NCBI GenBank assembly: GCA_907164885.2 | Contig: OU015495.1 | Location: 102,252,622 to 102,316,621 of the forward strand | Reading direction: 5' to 3' | Length of the DNA stretch: 64,000 bases | From: Dolomedes plantarius | Taxonomy: Eukaryota; Arthropoda; Arachnida; Araneae; Dolomedidae | Shown: positions 53,099-64,000 of the stretch, in pieces | Numbering within the stretch: position 1 is the stretch's first letter | Layout: each line of letters starts with the position of its first letter | Made by a program: the position numbers and the translations under genes | The notes under the pieces: generated by a model | What the model saw: only the letters and a program-made list of their open reading frames with translations | The model's database searches: none | What the model was told of the DNA's origin: nothing

Positions 53099-53693
53099 TT
53101 AACCCTTCAGCAAGCGCGTCAATTTTTGGAACACCAAAAGGCGCCCGTGGCACAAAGTGCAACGTCACTTTCAACCTTGATTATTCCTTTTTTAATATAC
53201 TTTTTTTCAAATTGAAAATAATAATTCTGCGTTTTATGACAAGATATAAAATGTTGATAATATTAAGATATATTTATAATTAAAGGCCAACGAATGCAGG
53301 TACAATCACCTTATTTCAAAACTGTCCGGTTTATTGGATCTAAGGACAACTTGCGAATCGATTCCTATTTTGTCCAAAAACCTGAAAAACAATGAGAGAG
53401 TCTATCTTCGTGGTATACGGGATATCGTGTAATAGCTACAAATTTGATCGACAGCATCAACTCCTGCTTTTGTCATATTGTAATCCGGTATAATCGCTGG
53501 TTTACCACGGTTAAATCGTAACTAACAATGAATGGAAAGGAATACAAGGATCAGGAAATCCGACCTGTATTAGAAAGGGTATAGCTATAAATTGAAACTG
53601 CTCAGAACATTCAAACCTTACATGTAAAATCAAACCATTCAAAATTACAAAAATGTTGCACTTTGTACACTGGCGCTCCCACTGAAGGGTTAA
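53099..53693 (-). mobile_element. piggyBac-like element, internally deleted (587 bp)
   Basis: The body is 53103-53689 with TTAA on both sides (53099-53102, 53690-53693). Both ends begin CCCTTCAG after TTAA, the piggyBac terminus form. Sub-terminal inverted blocks follow: GGCGCCCGTGGCACAAAGTG on the left, and GGAGCGCCAGTGTACAAAGT on the right in reverse complement. It encloses a decayed transposase C-terminal region on the minus strand. It is the only element here with both diagnostic termini and recognisable transposase. Confidence 0.93.
53307..53580 (-). pseudogene. piggyBac transposase C-terminal remnant
   Basis: The minus-strand translation contains KPAIIPDYNMTKAGVDAVDQ, then SYYTISRIPRR, a stop where the family has Trp, and LFFRFLDKIGIDSQVVLRSN. 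This matches the family order YN-TKGGVD--DQ, R-T-RWP, then the helical C-terminus. The VD of this motif is, in the piggyBac family, the site of the last catalytic Asp. Upstream, FLILVFLSIHC resembles the strand before this motif, after which stops interrupt the frame. The N-terminus, first two catalytic Asp and any zinc-binding tail are missing. The copy cannot make transposase. Family identity is clear from motif order; the exact limits are approximate. Confidence 0.85.
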
Positions 53694-54131
53694 ACTAAAG
53701 TTTATTTATTATTAGAACTAAAAATTGGTTGACAAAAACAAAACAATTTTCCTGGGCTACAGAAATCATTTCTTTACTGAGCTTTAATGAAAATTAAAGG
53801 AAAATTTCTTCACTAAGCAGACTTCCACTACCTATTTCTAAGCTTGGCACTAATCCCTTTCTGAAAAACAAACAAATATCTCCCTCCATGATTTCACTAA
53901 CCTCGTGGAGTTGATGCGACGGTAGTCAGCCTTGGGCAGCTTTAGTTTAGGTATCAGGCTTAATTCCTAAATAAAGCTTGATTTCCACTGTTTGTATGTA
54001 AGAGTGAGAAACTCAAATTTACCGTTTGGATTTGTACTTTCTTTTACAAATGGATCATCCTTGTTCTGTAATCACAATACTTATAACAATAATACCTAAT
54101 TTGAATATGGCTAATTTGTTCCTTGTCGCGT
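53694..54131. other. AT-rich unassigned sequence
   Basis: No feature recognised. Confidence 0.5.
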
Positions 54132-54331
54132 TCCAACAGACCAGCCAGGTGGTGGCCGAATGGCTAGGGTGCTGGCATTCGGTTCAGATCCTGTGGGTTC
54201 GAATCCGATTGTTCGCATTGGTGTTAGAAGCCGTTCGGAATCGGCTTTAAACTGTTGGTCCTGGTCTAATTAGCCCTCGTGTAGGAAAAAGTTGACCGTA
54301 GCGCTCCAAACCAAACTATCCAACAGACCAG
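54132..54331 (+). mobile_element. tRNA-derived SINE family A, best copy, 13-bp target duplications
   Basis: The body is 54145-54318. The A-box region GTGGCCGAATGGCTAGGGTG is followed by the B box GGGTTCGAATCC, matching the pol III promoter of a Ser/Leu-type tRNA head. The body contains AGCCGTTCGGAATCGGCTTT, which forms a small stem, and CTAATTAGCCCTCGTGTAGG, and ends CAAACCAAAC. TCCAACAGACCAG is directly repeated at 54132-54144 and 54319-54331. Intact boxes and exact duplications suggest a comparatively young insertion. Confidence 0.96.
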
Positions 54332-55493
54332 AGTGAAACAAAAACCAAAAGACGAATTCATTTACAGAGAATTTGGCGCTTAGAAAGTAGGCTTAACTTA
54401 AGGTAAATCTGCTGCAATCAGAAAATTATACTAGCATGTTCCACACGTATATTGCAGCTATCACAGTTTTCAAATACGAAGGAATGGATAATAATCATAG
54501 TAGTAATGGAAATTTTATCAATCAAAACTCTTGTATAGATATTAATTTCGTCATGTAATCCGTAATTTAAAGCAGCAGTTTCCGTAAATTTGCTATATAT
54601 AGTGTCAGCATAAAATTATGAATAATTTTTTAATATGCAGAAACAAGCCTTATAACACGCATTCTTTCTGAAATTTCAGTTCCGCCTTAAAATTAATACA
54701 GGTACTTTAATCAGACTTTCAATTAAATTTTGAGAAAACTGCAGTATCCAGAATGATAAATAAAATTCTAGAAAAAATTTTTGCTTCAATATTTAGATGA
54801 TAAAAAAAGGCAAAAATCAGAAAGGCTTGTAGTGAAAATTAAAACTTATGTGTGAAAAATGCAAAAACTTGTTCATATCTAGCGCACTCATTTTAAATCC
54901 ATTTTGAATGATTTATGAAACTTTCTCTGATAACAAGCATTATCCGTACCTAAAGAGAAAAGTGAGATACTTTGCACGATACAACACAAGCGAAGTCATT
55001 ATATCGATAATAGATCACAGCGAAAATATACCATGGACATGGCATCTAACCGATCGATTAATCGTCATCGGAAGCTACAAGTGACAAAGACGTCGCAAAC
55101 ATCTGTTCGACAAGGCTCCGCTCAGAATACTTATACCCAATAAGATGTCGCACTTGTTAACGTAGAAAGTAAATAGGAAAGGGTTTGGACTTTCGCCTAG
55201 AAATTTCTGATTTATGCGACACATGAGGGAAAACTTTTTAAGTCTCAGGCGATATATTTTATGCAATATACATTTAACTAAGTACTATGATAAATTACGA
55301 GAGTCTCTTAAGTTATTTATTGCCCATAAAACAAGTGACAAGACGTTTTCGGAAACTTTCTGTAACAAAACTGTATAACTGTTATAAATATACGACTAAA
55401 TTTGCTTCTATTGATTTCATCTACTAAGTAAACGTTCTGGAACGGAAGAAACCTAAATAAGAAATTTTTATGATGTAGTACAAAGCACTCTAA

Positions 55494-55495
<2 letters not shown>
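54332..55495. other. unassigned sequence
   Basis: A CpG-containing patch at about 54940-55250 stands out, but no coding frame or repeat match is recognised. The 63-codon minus-strand frame at 55075-55266 is unsupported. Confidence 0.45.
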
Positions 55496-55779
<284 letters not shown>

Positions 55780-55845
55780 TTGGATGTTCCTGGCTTCATG
55801 TAGCTTTAGAGCTATTACTGGTTTTATCTTTCATCTTATTCTTAT

Positions 55846-56224
<379 letters not shown>

Positions 56225-56700
56225 TGCAGTGCTAGATTTCTAGAAATTGAGGTGCCGGAACGGTAACCTTCCGGGGTGTGTGTGGGGGGGGGGGTATTCC
56301 AAATTATTGATAAAGAGAGGTACCTAAAGAGAGGTACTCCGTTCCGGTGCGTTCATGCAAGCACACAAATAACGTACGGTGCGTTGATCCCTTACTGTAA
56401 GTTGTGTTTGTCTTTTCATTTTCTTTTGAATAACTGCTTCCTTGTGGAACTCGGGGCCTTGGGATGCCTGTAGGTCTTACCTGCATCCTATTCAGAAAGT
56501 TCCCCTTGAGGTAACTGATTTGGTTAGGCTCCCTGATGAAGAGACCTTTCGGTTACCTCTATGTTGTTTTATGGTTCAGTTCCGGCACTTATACAGAATC
56601 TTGCCTTTGGTGCGTGGATGTCCTGAGTGCTTGATTTCTGTTTGTTTTTTGTCTATATTCGTTTTATTTTTATCTATCTCTGTTGGATTATTTATTTATT
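56225..56700. other. GC-richer unidentified segment
   Basis: Starts CAGTGCTAGATTTCTAGAAA directly after the microsatellite. It includes GGTGCCGGAACGGTAACC and later GTTCCGGTGCG, a G-run (about 56283-56293), and a wide inverted pair GAGGTAAC / GTTACCTC (about 56508-56560). The composition and reiterated GTTCCGG words suggest a transposon fragment, but no end pair or protein is recognised. Overlapping frames on both strands are unsupported. Confidence 0.4.
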
Positions 56701-57300
56701 AAAAGTAATTTACAGGTAAATATATAGGTGTAAACAATTAATAATTGGGAGTCAAACAATAGTGATTTGTGATAAAAGGTATCTGAACGTCTTTAAAATC
56801 TTTAAATAATAATATTCCACCTCCAGTTTATATGGTAACAATTTCTAAACTGTTATAATTAATTATTTAATCAGGAGTAGCTCACTATAAACATAAAAAA
56901 TAGCCAAAAAATACACAATGCATAGAACACTTCAAAACATATATGTTGATATCCCATGGTTGGATTAGTTTCATATACACGTGTTTGAAATTGACTTTCA
57001 GCTTAAGTTTAGTTTTCACCCTGCGAAAGATAACCGTAGTACTTCAACCACCTTGTGTTTTTGTAAAATAACAAATTAAGTGTTGAAATAAATCAGTATA
57101 AATACTGCACACATTCTTCGCACAGATAAATGTGTTACTAAGAACTAATGCTTGATTTAATATAAAAAACTTCAGAAGTGGAACAAGGGCATGCATTTTG
57201 TTGATTATTTTGAAGGACGTTATATAAGGTTTTTTTAACTAAAATATTTATTAAGCCAGTCGTATCATGACTGGTGTATTGTATATACGCTAAATACATA
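56701..57300. other. AT-rich unassigned sequence
   Basis: No feature recognised. Confidence 0.5.
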
Positions 57301-58278
57301 TACAGTGATTTCCGCTTATAAGAATCACGTTTGTTGTTACTGGTTTTAATTCTTATAAGCGGTTGATTCTTATAGCCGAAATTTAGGTTTTTGGACAGGC
57401 ACACACACCCATATATATACATATATTAGATAATTTTCCATAAAATAATCTTTAATTTACGTTAATTATCTTTTGTTAAAATTATTTTTTATAATTTTAA
57501 AAATACAACTTAATTTCTAGACCTATAAGTAGATACACAAGATTATAGTAAGAGAAGAAAAAAAACCAATATTTGGTACAACATACCTGCTTAACAGTTT
57601 AACATTTCAGCTACAGGAAGGGTGCTAGAAAAAGTTTTCTATGGTAGCTTGACGTAATGAAGTTTTCAGGAGGCTGTTTATAACTCTTTCTATACCAATA
57701 GTCTCAGACCAAGATTCACCTTCTAGCTTACGTTTCACGGTTTTATAACGTGCTGAATCTACTAATGTCACGTTTGCCTAAGTGAAAGTGGACACTTCGT
57801 AGAAGATTTATGTGTTTCAGGGTCCAGGAAGCCGCAACCAGGATGTGGGAGGTGGAAAAAAAGAATACCTGTCTCAGTTTGCCAGTGGAGAAAAGTGAAA
57901 TTAGATCCGGACGGGTAGGATGTCCCTGGGTCAAGTTAATGGGACAGTGTTTAGCTAAAGCGTTTAAGGGGAAACTATTATGTTATGTATAACAAATAAA
58001 GGGATGCATTTTACGACTGTATTCCATCCCATCTTATCACACTTTATTTAAAAAAAAAGACAGAAAGAAATTCGTGCCTTTTGAGGGTTTAAGTGGCTTT
58101 TTTGGAAAAATGAAAGGAAAGCGAAGAGTGTAAACTGATTCTTAAAACCGGTGGATTGATTCTTTAAAGCGAAAATTTTAACATGGAAATAATGCATTTG
58201 TTTTTGCTTTTGCGATATTGATTCTTATAAATGGTTGATTCTTATAACCACTGATCACTATAAGCGGTGGTTACTATA
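57301..58278 (-). mobile_element. Tigger/pogo-like element, degraded (about 974 bp)
   Basis: The body is about 57303-58276, flanked by TA. The left end begins CAGTGATTTCCGCTTATAAG. The right end in reverse complement reads TAGTAACCACCGCTTATAGT, diverged at its outermost base. Sub-terminal repeats of GCGGTTGATTCTTATA type occur inside both ends. A transposase C-terminal remnant lies on the minus strand near the left end. Confidence 0.82.
57625..57934 (-). pseudogene. Tigger-like transposase remnant (C-terminal)
   Basis: The minus strand has a 46-codon open stretch ending in SLRQATIENFF and a stop. It is preceded by KRKLEGESWSETIGIERVIN, a charged helix-like segment. Many Tigger/pogo transposases end in a short hydrophobic tail of the form QxTIxxFF or QTTLxxFF, which is my basis for the call. 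Further upstream the frame is broken; a separate 64-codon frame (57743-57934) overlaps in another phase without clear homology. The DDE catalytic core and DNA-binding domain are not recognisable. It is non-functional. Confidence 0.55.
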
Positions 58279-58452
58279 TTTTTAAATATGAGACAATATG
58301 TTCATTTAAAAATAAAACTAGCTCCCACTGACCAAACTATTGCAGACATCTATATTTCCGTCAATTATATCTGTTTTAATTTGAAAATTAACCTGTGATA
58401 GTTGTATCCTCTAGAAAATAATTGGACTAAAAAAACAACTTGGAAGTAATGT

Positions 58453-58486
<34 letters not shown>

Positions 58487-58731
58487 CATGTATCATAAAT
58501 TACATCTTTTGTCATTTTGAGCATGTATTAAATATCATAAGGAAATAACTGATGAGTATACCTGTGCTCTCCATGTTTCGTGTTATGTATATATATATAT
58601 ATATCAAGAAATTAGTGGAAAAGGAATAATTAAATTAAATTTAAAGGGAGCTTCGGGATTAATTTAGTGTGTGTGTTTAGAAAAATTAGATAAAGTAGAA
58701 ATTCATAATAATATTTATTAAAATCTACACT
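58279..58731. other. AT-rich sequence with a poly(A) run
   Basis: A 29-nt A run lies at 58458-58486 and a short (AT)n at 58586-58604. The A run could be the tail of a retroposed sequence, but nothing upstream is recognised as one. Confidence 0.5.
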
Positions 58732-60352
58732 TTAAGGGGACACAGTACCCTAAAAATCGTCAAAATATCGATTTTTTTTTTTATTGACTCAAATTATTGT
58801 CCCCACATTTCTATATATGATCACCAAATTTCAAAGCTGTATCTTGAATACTTTAAAAGTTATTTAGATTTTTATAAGGTTGTGAGAAAATTAAAGGGAC
58901 AAGTGACCATTTAAAGTGGGCGTGGCATTTTTTTCCACTAGCCTAAAAACTCAAATTAATAATTAATTAATTATTTTTTTTTGTTCACCAGAGCGAAAGA
59001 AGTAACCGTTAAAAGTAACTGTTTGGATTTTTTACACATGGTAATGGTAGTTCTGCACGTAGCTATTTATTTTCGGTTCAAAAATTGTAATCAGCATTTT
59101 TTTCTTCCTGAAGTGTATATTTTTAAGCTTTTGCTTGAACTTTACGCTATATTTCTATTCGTTATATTTGTTACCTATAAATCTGGGGATTTTAATTTAG
59201 TAAAATAAGTATGTTTTTAAAATTTTCTCAGAAAATGTGGTAGTAAATGGTATGTTTCATGAATAAAAATTACATCGATTTTTCTTATTTTTTTTTAAAT
59301 TTTCATACTTTTACAACCCTAAAGGAAATTTTTTATGTTAAAACATGATTGAAATGCTTTACATATGCATTACTTTGTACATCAAATCTAGTTCCACATT
59401 AATTTTATACAAATTTCAGGTATAACTTTCTCAAGTAGCATGATTTATTTTTTCTTAATGGTATGTTTTCTTAACTGTCATATATTGAGAACGTTATAAT
59501 TTTTTTAATAATTCAGATAGAGATATAAAAGTTTTTATACATATTCTTTATTATACGCTTAATGAAACTTCGCATGGAATTAACATTAAGATTTATTTGT
59601 TGAATTTGAAAAAAAATTTAAACCAAGAGCAGTTGTTGTCGACTCTATTTTCTACAGTTCACTGACATGTTTTTAAAATTGCATAAAATATTTTATATTG
59701 AAGTTGGATGGATAAAATGTTTTATATATATATTATATTAATTGACTATTATAAATACCCACAAAATTTGTATATCATTTCATTTCAAGAGACTTTTTTT
59801 AACAAATGAAAACTTTAAATGGCTTTTTTTCCATGTTTGTTTTTTCTTGACATTCATGCAGTAAAAGTGCTAAAACTTTTTTTGTATTTAAGACACAAGT
59901 ATTAAACTTTTTATACAGGTTTTCTATTATGTATAGCATAAAAATTCGCATGGAATTATGCAATAACATGCTTATTTCTCTTTTTATATTCAAAAATATA
60001 CAACAAAGTGCCAGTTTTCATCGTTTTTCACTGCAAATGATAGAAAAAAATTTATATAAAATGTAATTTTAAAAGTATCTAAAAAAACCATGCCAATTTT
60101 TATATAGTAGACATAAATACATTACCTATAAAAAATTGGAGCAAAAATATTAATATTTGAAAAAGTTATAAGGATTTTTAAAAATTGAAAAAAAAAATTT
60201 AAAAATTCAAATTTTAATTAAATTTACTGTTAAAATAAATTTTACCTTTCAGAATATGTTTTAAAATGACTGCTAAAATGCAATACAATTACAATGTTTA
60301 TTGAAATACTTAAAATAAAAAAAAATTTTGACAGGGTACTGTGTCCCCTTAA
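58732..60352. mobile_element. TTAA-target element, copy 3 (1613 bp)
   Basis: The body is 58736-60348 with TTAA at 58732-58735 and 60349-60352. The termini are perfect inverted repeats over at least 16 bp: GGGGACACAGTACCCT at the left, and the same in reverse complement at the right. The interior is AT-rich and lacks transposase; the 75-codon frame at 58981-59208 and the 64-codon minus-strand frame at 59799-59993 show no DDE or THAP-like motif. It is more than twice the size of its relatives here. Confidence 0.9.
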
Positions 60353-61303
60353 CCCTCGTATATATTGGATATTCATTGGAAATGTCACTACCCATGTATA
60401 GTTAAGTATGCAAGAACGTTAAATATGCTTTTTTTACATTAATTCACTTTATTCGTTGATAAAATTGCAGATCTCGCACAAGATAGTATTTACTACAGTT
60501 AGTACAGTCTAACGAAAAATCCAGATAGACTTTGCCTCTGCTGTATCGATTACTTGTCATTCCCAGCTACAAGTTTCGTAGGTGTCGGCAACAGCTGTTA
60601 AACCCTAGTCTTCTTTCAGAAGGTGTTTATAACACAAATATGTCATCCTTGTTAATAACAGAGCTACGTTTGGGCTATAAAGTTAAGTGTTTGAAGCAAC
60701 GTATGAGAAAGTAAATCATATAGAAATAAGATAGGGAGATAAGGTTCATAGTATAAACATTGCACTTTGTATTATCAATGAAGGCAATTACTGTTTTTAA
60801 AATATATCATTTAAAAGTTGACATACGATATGACATAATATAACTCTTAAAAAATTTCTCTTCAAAAAATATAAAATTATTAGATTGTATGTATGTTGTA
60901 AGTTTTCATAACAAACATTATTTGTATAAAAATACAAGAACCTGCTATAATCTTTGAATGCACTCTACACTGTTATATTGATCAAATAGCTTATAAAGAG
61001 CAGTAATTAACACAATTCATTTATTCTTTTTCTGAAGTTTTCTGTTTGCAGCACAATGTCTTGGAAATCGTGTAAGCGGATATTACAAAAACTTAACCGA
61101 ATAAGAGTTTTTTTTTTTAAATTCTAAGCATATGTGTTTAAGTTTAGGCATTTAAAACTTTCAAGTAATCAAAAGACTATATAACAGGTCAAATACGCTA
61201 GTTGTAACGCGCTAGAATACGCTTCTGGGAGTTTGTATGTTGATGTTTTACTAAAGGAGGAGCCATTGTTTTCAATATGCAGACTGTCAAGTTATATGAA
61301 AAA
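60353..61303. other. AT-rich unassigned sequence
   Basis: No feature recognised. Confidence 0.5.
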
Positions 61304-61421
61304 CTAGCTGAAAACCCGCACTTCGCTACTGAGTACATTCAAAGTAAAAACATCGGTCAATGTATGCAATTAATGCCAATATATATATAATAAATACGAC
61401 GATCAATGTATATAATTGATG

Positions 61422-61508
<87 letters not shown>

Positions 61509-62159
61509 AAAAAATGGTAAGGGATATTTTTATAGACAAAATAATGTAGAAGAAGATATTCAAATTAAATCTAATATAAAGAATACTAAAGAATATAGTG
61601 CAGTTAATATAGTACAGTTTCTAGAACATTTCTTTTACTGTGTTTTAATATTTTTTTGGATAATGTCCAATCGTCTGCCGCATTAGCAAGAAAAAAAAAT
61701 TATTTTTTGTCTATTTAGTTTTTATGCACGTACGTGACGATAAATTTATTTAAAGTACCAGAAAACGAAGTCACGTGATCAGCATTTAATAAATTAAATT
61801 CTAAAAATTAATCTTTAAAAATTCACCAAAATTCAGGAAATGGAGGTAAAGATTCGAAAAAGACTTCATTTTAAAGGATTTTTTATTATCTTTCTCGTGA
61901 TATAAATTTTATAACCCTCAAATTATTATTTTAAATGCAAACTTTAAAAAAAGTAAAAAAAAACAGCTTAAAAAATTAATTTAAAAAAATCTAAGAAGAA
62001 TTTTTCAAAAATCTCTCTTAGTGCACCCATACAAAATAAGATTAATCGCCATGCAAAATTTCAGCCCTTTAGGTCCAGCGGTTTGGTCTGTGCGTTGTAT
62101 GTCAGTCAGTCAGTGAATGAATGAATGAGTCAGTTACGGAACTGTTTTATATATATAGA
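61304..62159 (-). mobile_element. non-autonomous Helitron, copy 3 (856 bp)
   Basis: On the minus strand it begins TCTATATATATAAAACAGTT (from 62159) and ends GTTTTCAGCTAG (at 61304) next to T. The 3' hairpin is GTAGCGAAGTGC-like. It shares CCAAACCGCTGGACCTAAAG, GGTGCACTAAGAGA and GCGGCAGACGATTGGA with the other two copies. Intact 5' and 3' ends suggest the youngest of the three. No Rep/helicase sequence. Confidence 0.94.
61424..61502. repeat. (AT)n tract inside Helitron copy 3
   Basis: Pure alternating tract, in the same place relative to the element's 3' end as in copy 1 but longer. Confidence 0.95.
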
Positions 62160-62684
62160 TTAATACGTACTTTGTCAGGGGTTGATTTCTGTAGATATAC
62201 ATCTGCAGCTTCTGCAAAATATCATTCTCAGTCAGTCACTGAAGAAAAAGACGCGATGCATTCTACAGGTGTCAGAAACTTCACCAGTACTTGTTAGCGT
62301 TGATGCGGAGAATCCATCTAGGGAAATATGAAAGGTCCGGGAGGCATCCGTCATGGGTGTCTTTTTCTGCTATTATACCATGACAGGTGTCAATATGTAT
62401 GACATAGGATTGAGACTTCCTGAAAAGGCAATAGAGATGCGTCGAAATACCTTATTGGTTCATTCGCTTAATCTCTAACTTCCGTTAGGGACAAGATTGA
62501 TGATGTTTGGACCTCAAACCTTTTTGGCTGATTAGAATTTTCAGAAGGGGGGAATATATTTTTACAGCAGGGTATAAAATATGATTAACCCCAATTAAAT
62601 AATTTAAAAAATTCATTTGAGATCAGAGCATTCTAATATCATCTGTACTATCCCTCACCGACAACTAATGGTAACATTTTACCA
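62160..62684. other. unassigned, less AT-rich sequence
   Basis: CpG-containing and of higher complexity (62200-62520), with no recognised frame or repeat. Confidence 0.45.
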
Positions 62685-63396
62685 TTAAGGTTATGGTGGA
62701 CTTTACAAAGCGATTTTTGAAATTCTTACTTCAGACATATGAAATTTTGCATAAATATTCATTTAAGTATAACTATATCAAGCATTTTATAAAATTTTAT
62801 AAATATATTTAAAAAATATTTATATTTTAAAAATTGAAATTTGTATTATGTTTTTAAAATGTTCCTTGAGATCCAATTTTCAACTTTTCCCCTTAATTTT
62901 GCATTTATATTTCTTATAAATGCAATTTGAATAGCGTCATGAATTACTTTTTGCTTTCATTGAATAGTTAATTTCCAGTAAATACTTTTATGTTTGTACT
63001 CTGAATTTTCGAGAAATTTTTGTACTTTTCTACACTTAAGTTAAACTTTGATAATCTGAATGATGTCGAGACCTGAAATGGTGGATGCATAACTTTATTT
63101 TTATGCATTAGACGTATCTTTATCATAAATTTTATAAAATTTCGTCTAAAATTATGACGCAAAGAGCCTTTCAAAACTTAAAAATCTGGAAATTACGCAT
63201 TTTGAGAAAAAGCCATTTAAATGATTTTTTTCACCTACCTTTAATATTTACTTTTCTACAGTCACCAAGTTTTCATTTTAATTTTCATTACAAATTTTAA
63301 ATGCATTTTATTTCAATATTTACATATTTTTTAAATATTAATACACCCCAAATAAATTCCAATTTTTGGTAATTTGAAAGTCCTCCATCCCCTTAA
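62685..63396. mobile_element. TTAA-target MITE, copy 4 (704 bp)
   Basis: The body is 62689-63392 with TTAA at 62685-62688 and 63393-63396. The right end in reverse complement is GGGGATGGAGGACTTT, and the left end is GGTTATGGTGGACTTT. The termini are thus related to copy 1 (GGGGACAGTGGACTT). The interior is AT-rich and non-coding. Confidence 0.85.
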
Positions 63397-64000
63397 ATAA
63401 TTGCCAGGCATTATTTTTATATATCATAGAGCTCTCCTCTGAACATCTGTCTGTTCTAATGCGACAAATGCTCCATAATTATAAATAATCCTGCAAAAAT
63501 AATAATTTAGAAATACTCAAACAAATGAAATAATTAAGAGAAAGAAATTCAAACAACCAGGATAATCCTGTCGATACATCCTTATTTTTGTTGACTTAAA
63601 GAACCTGGTGTGTCGAAAATTTTACGCCGTGGTACAAAATAAATTGAAATCGAGATGTTTCCGCCATTTAAATGTTTTGCAAATTTAACTTACTTGCGAG
63701 TAATTCATACTCAGTTTTGGACTATTTATCATAAACGTGCAACGTAAACAAGTGTAAGGTTGCATAAATATAGTGGCATAATTTTATACAATTAAGATTT
63801 CAAATTTATGTGCCTGAAAATAATACATATGTATGGAAAATTTATGCATCTGAAAATAATACATATGGAATTCAAAAACTTATATTGGTTAGTGTAATTC
63901 TCTGCAATTTAATTTTACATATCTGTTTTATATTAAATCTATATATTATTATATTCTTAAAGGACATATTACCGGAATTTTTAATTAAGATTTTTTAATC
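63397..64000. other. AT-rich unassigned sequence
   Basis: A short direct repeat, CTGAAAATAATACATATG, is present at about 63814 and 63851. Otherwise nothing recognised. Confidence 0.5.

Noticed and set aside
54145..54318. tRNA gene call
   Set aside because: A and B boxes are present, but the cloverleaf is not complete, a non-tRNA body follows, and exact target duplications flank it. It is a SINE. The same applies to 24766-25031, 30250-30419 and 51898-52084.
58458..58486. Poly(A) tail of a processed pseudogene
   Set aside because: The 29-nt A run is real, but nothing gene-like precedes it and no flanking duplication was found.
58981..59208. Transposase candidate inside TTAA element copy 3
   Set aside because: The 75-residue frame is hydrophobic and AT-biased, with no catalytic or DNA-binding motif.

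Overview
This window reads as non-coding eukaryotic nuclear DNA. It is very AT-rich, carries long (AT)n tracts, and has no open reading frame that I can defend as an intact gene. There are no operons, Shine-Dalgarno sites, rRNA or genuine tRNA genes. The repeat mix (non-autonomous Helitrons, two tRNA-derived SINE families, Tigger/pogo MITEs, TTAA-target MITEs and a piggyBac relic) fits an invertebrate, most likely an arthropod and possibly a chelicerate. That taxonomic guess is an inference of low confidence. The window is best seen as an intergenic region or a very large intron.

Layout. 1-2.2 kb: a TTAA MITE and a dispersed-repeat fragment. 5.7-6.1 kb: a tandem duplication. 6.17-7.26 kb: an 18-bp palindrome containing TATCGATA, followed by a CpG-containing promoter-like stretch. 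7.5-7.9 kb: a Tigger MITE sitting inside an (AT)n tract. 9.8-10.75 kb: a less AT-rich block that may be regulatory. 12-15 kb: microsatellites and a MITE. 17.0-19.5 kb: a Tigger MITE, a candidate regulatory block with a palindromic CRE, and a SINE split by a TTAA MITE. 21.8-22.6 kb: a 249-bp MITE and a dispersed repeat. 23.4-25.3 kb: an old duplication whose second copy holds a Helitron and a SINE. 25.6-27.5 kb: a duplicated (AT)n block and an LTR-like promoter segment. 28.5-30.4 kb: local duplications, a hairpin and a SINE with target-site duplications. 30.4-39.6 kb: AT-rich, nearly featureless. 39.7-40.2 kb: a sharply bounded GC-rich island. 46.2-48.1 kb: a diverged satellite array. 48.2-48.9 kb: a GC-rich regulatory candidate with a T-box/E-box palindrome. 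49.16-49.25 kb: a near-perfect 35-nt-arm hairpin. 49.8-54.3 kb: a Helitron, two SINEs and a piggyBac remnant. 55.5-56.2 kb: a compound microsatellite. 57.3-63.4 kb: a Tigger relic with a transposase C-terminus, two TTAA elements and an inverted Helitron.

No genes cooperate here. The visible biology is transposable-element history, satellite and microsatellite turnover, and a few islands that look like cis-regulatory DNA. Two nested arrangements work as natural filled/empty-site comparisons: the SINE split at TTAA, and the duplication invaded by a Helitron. They give direct sequence evidence for target preference.
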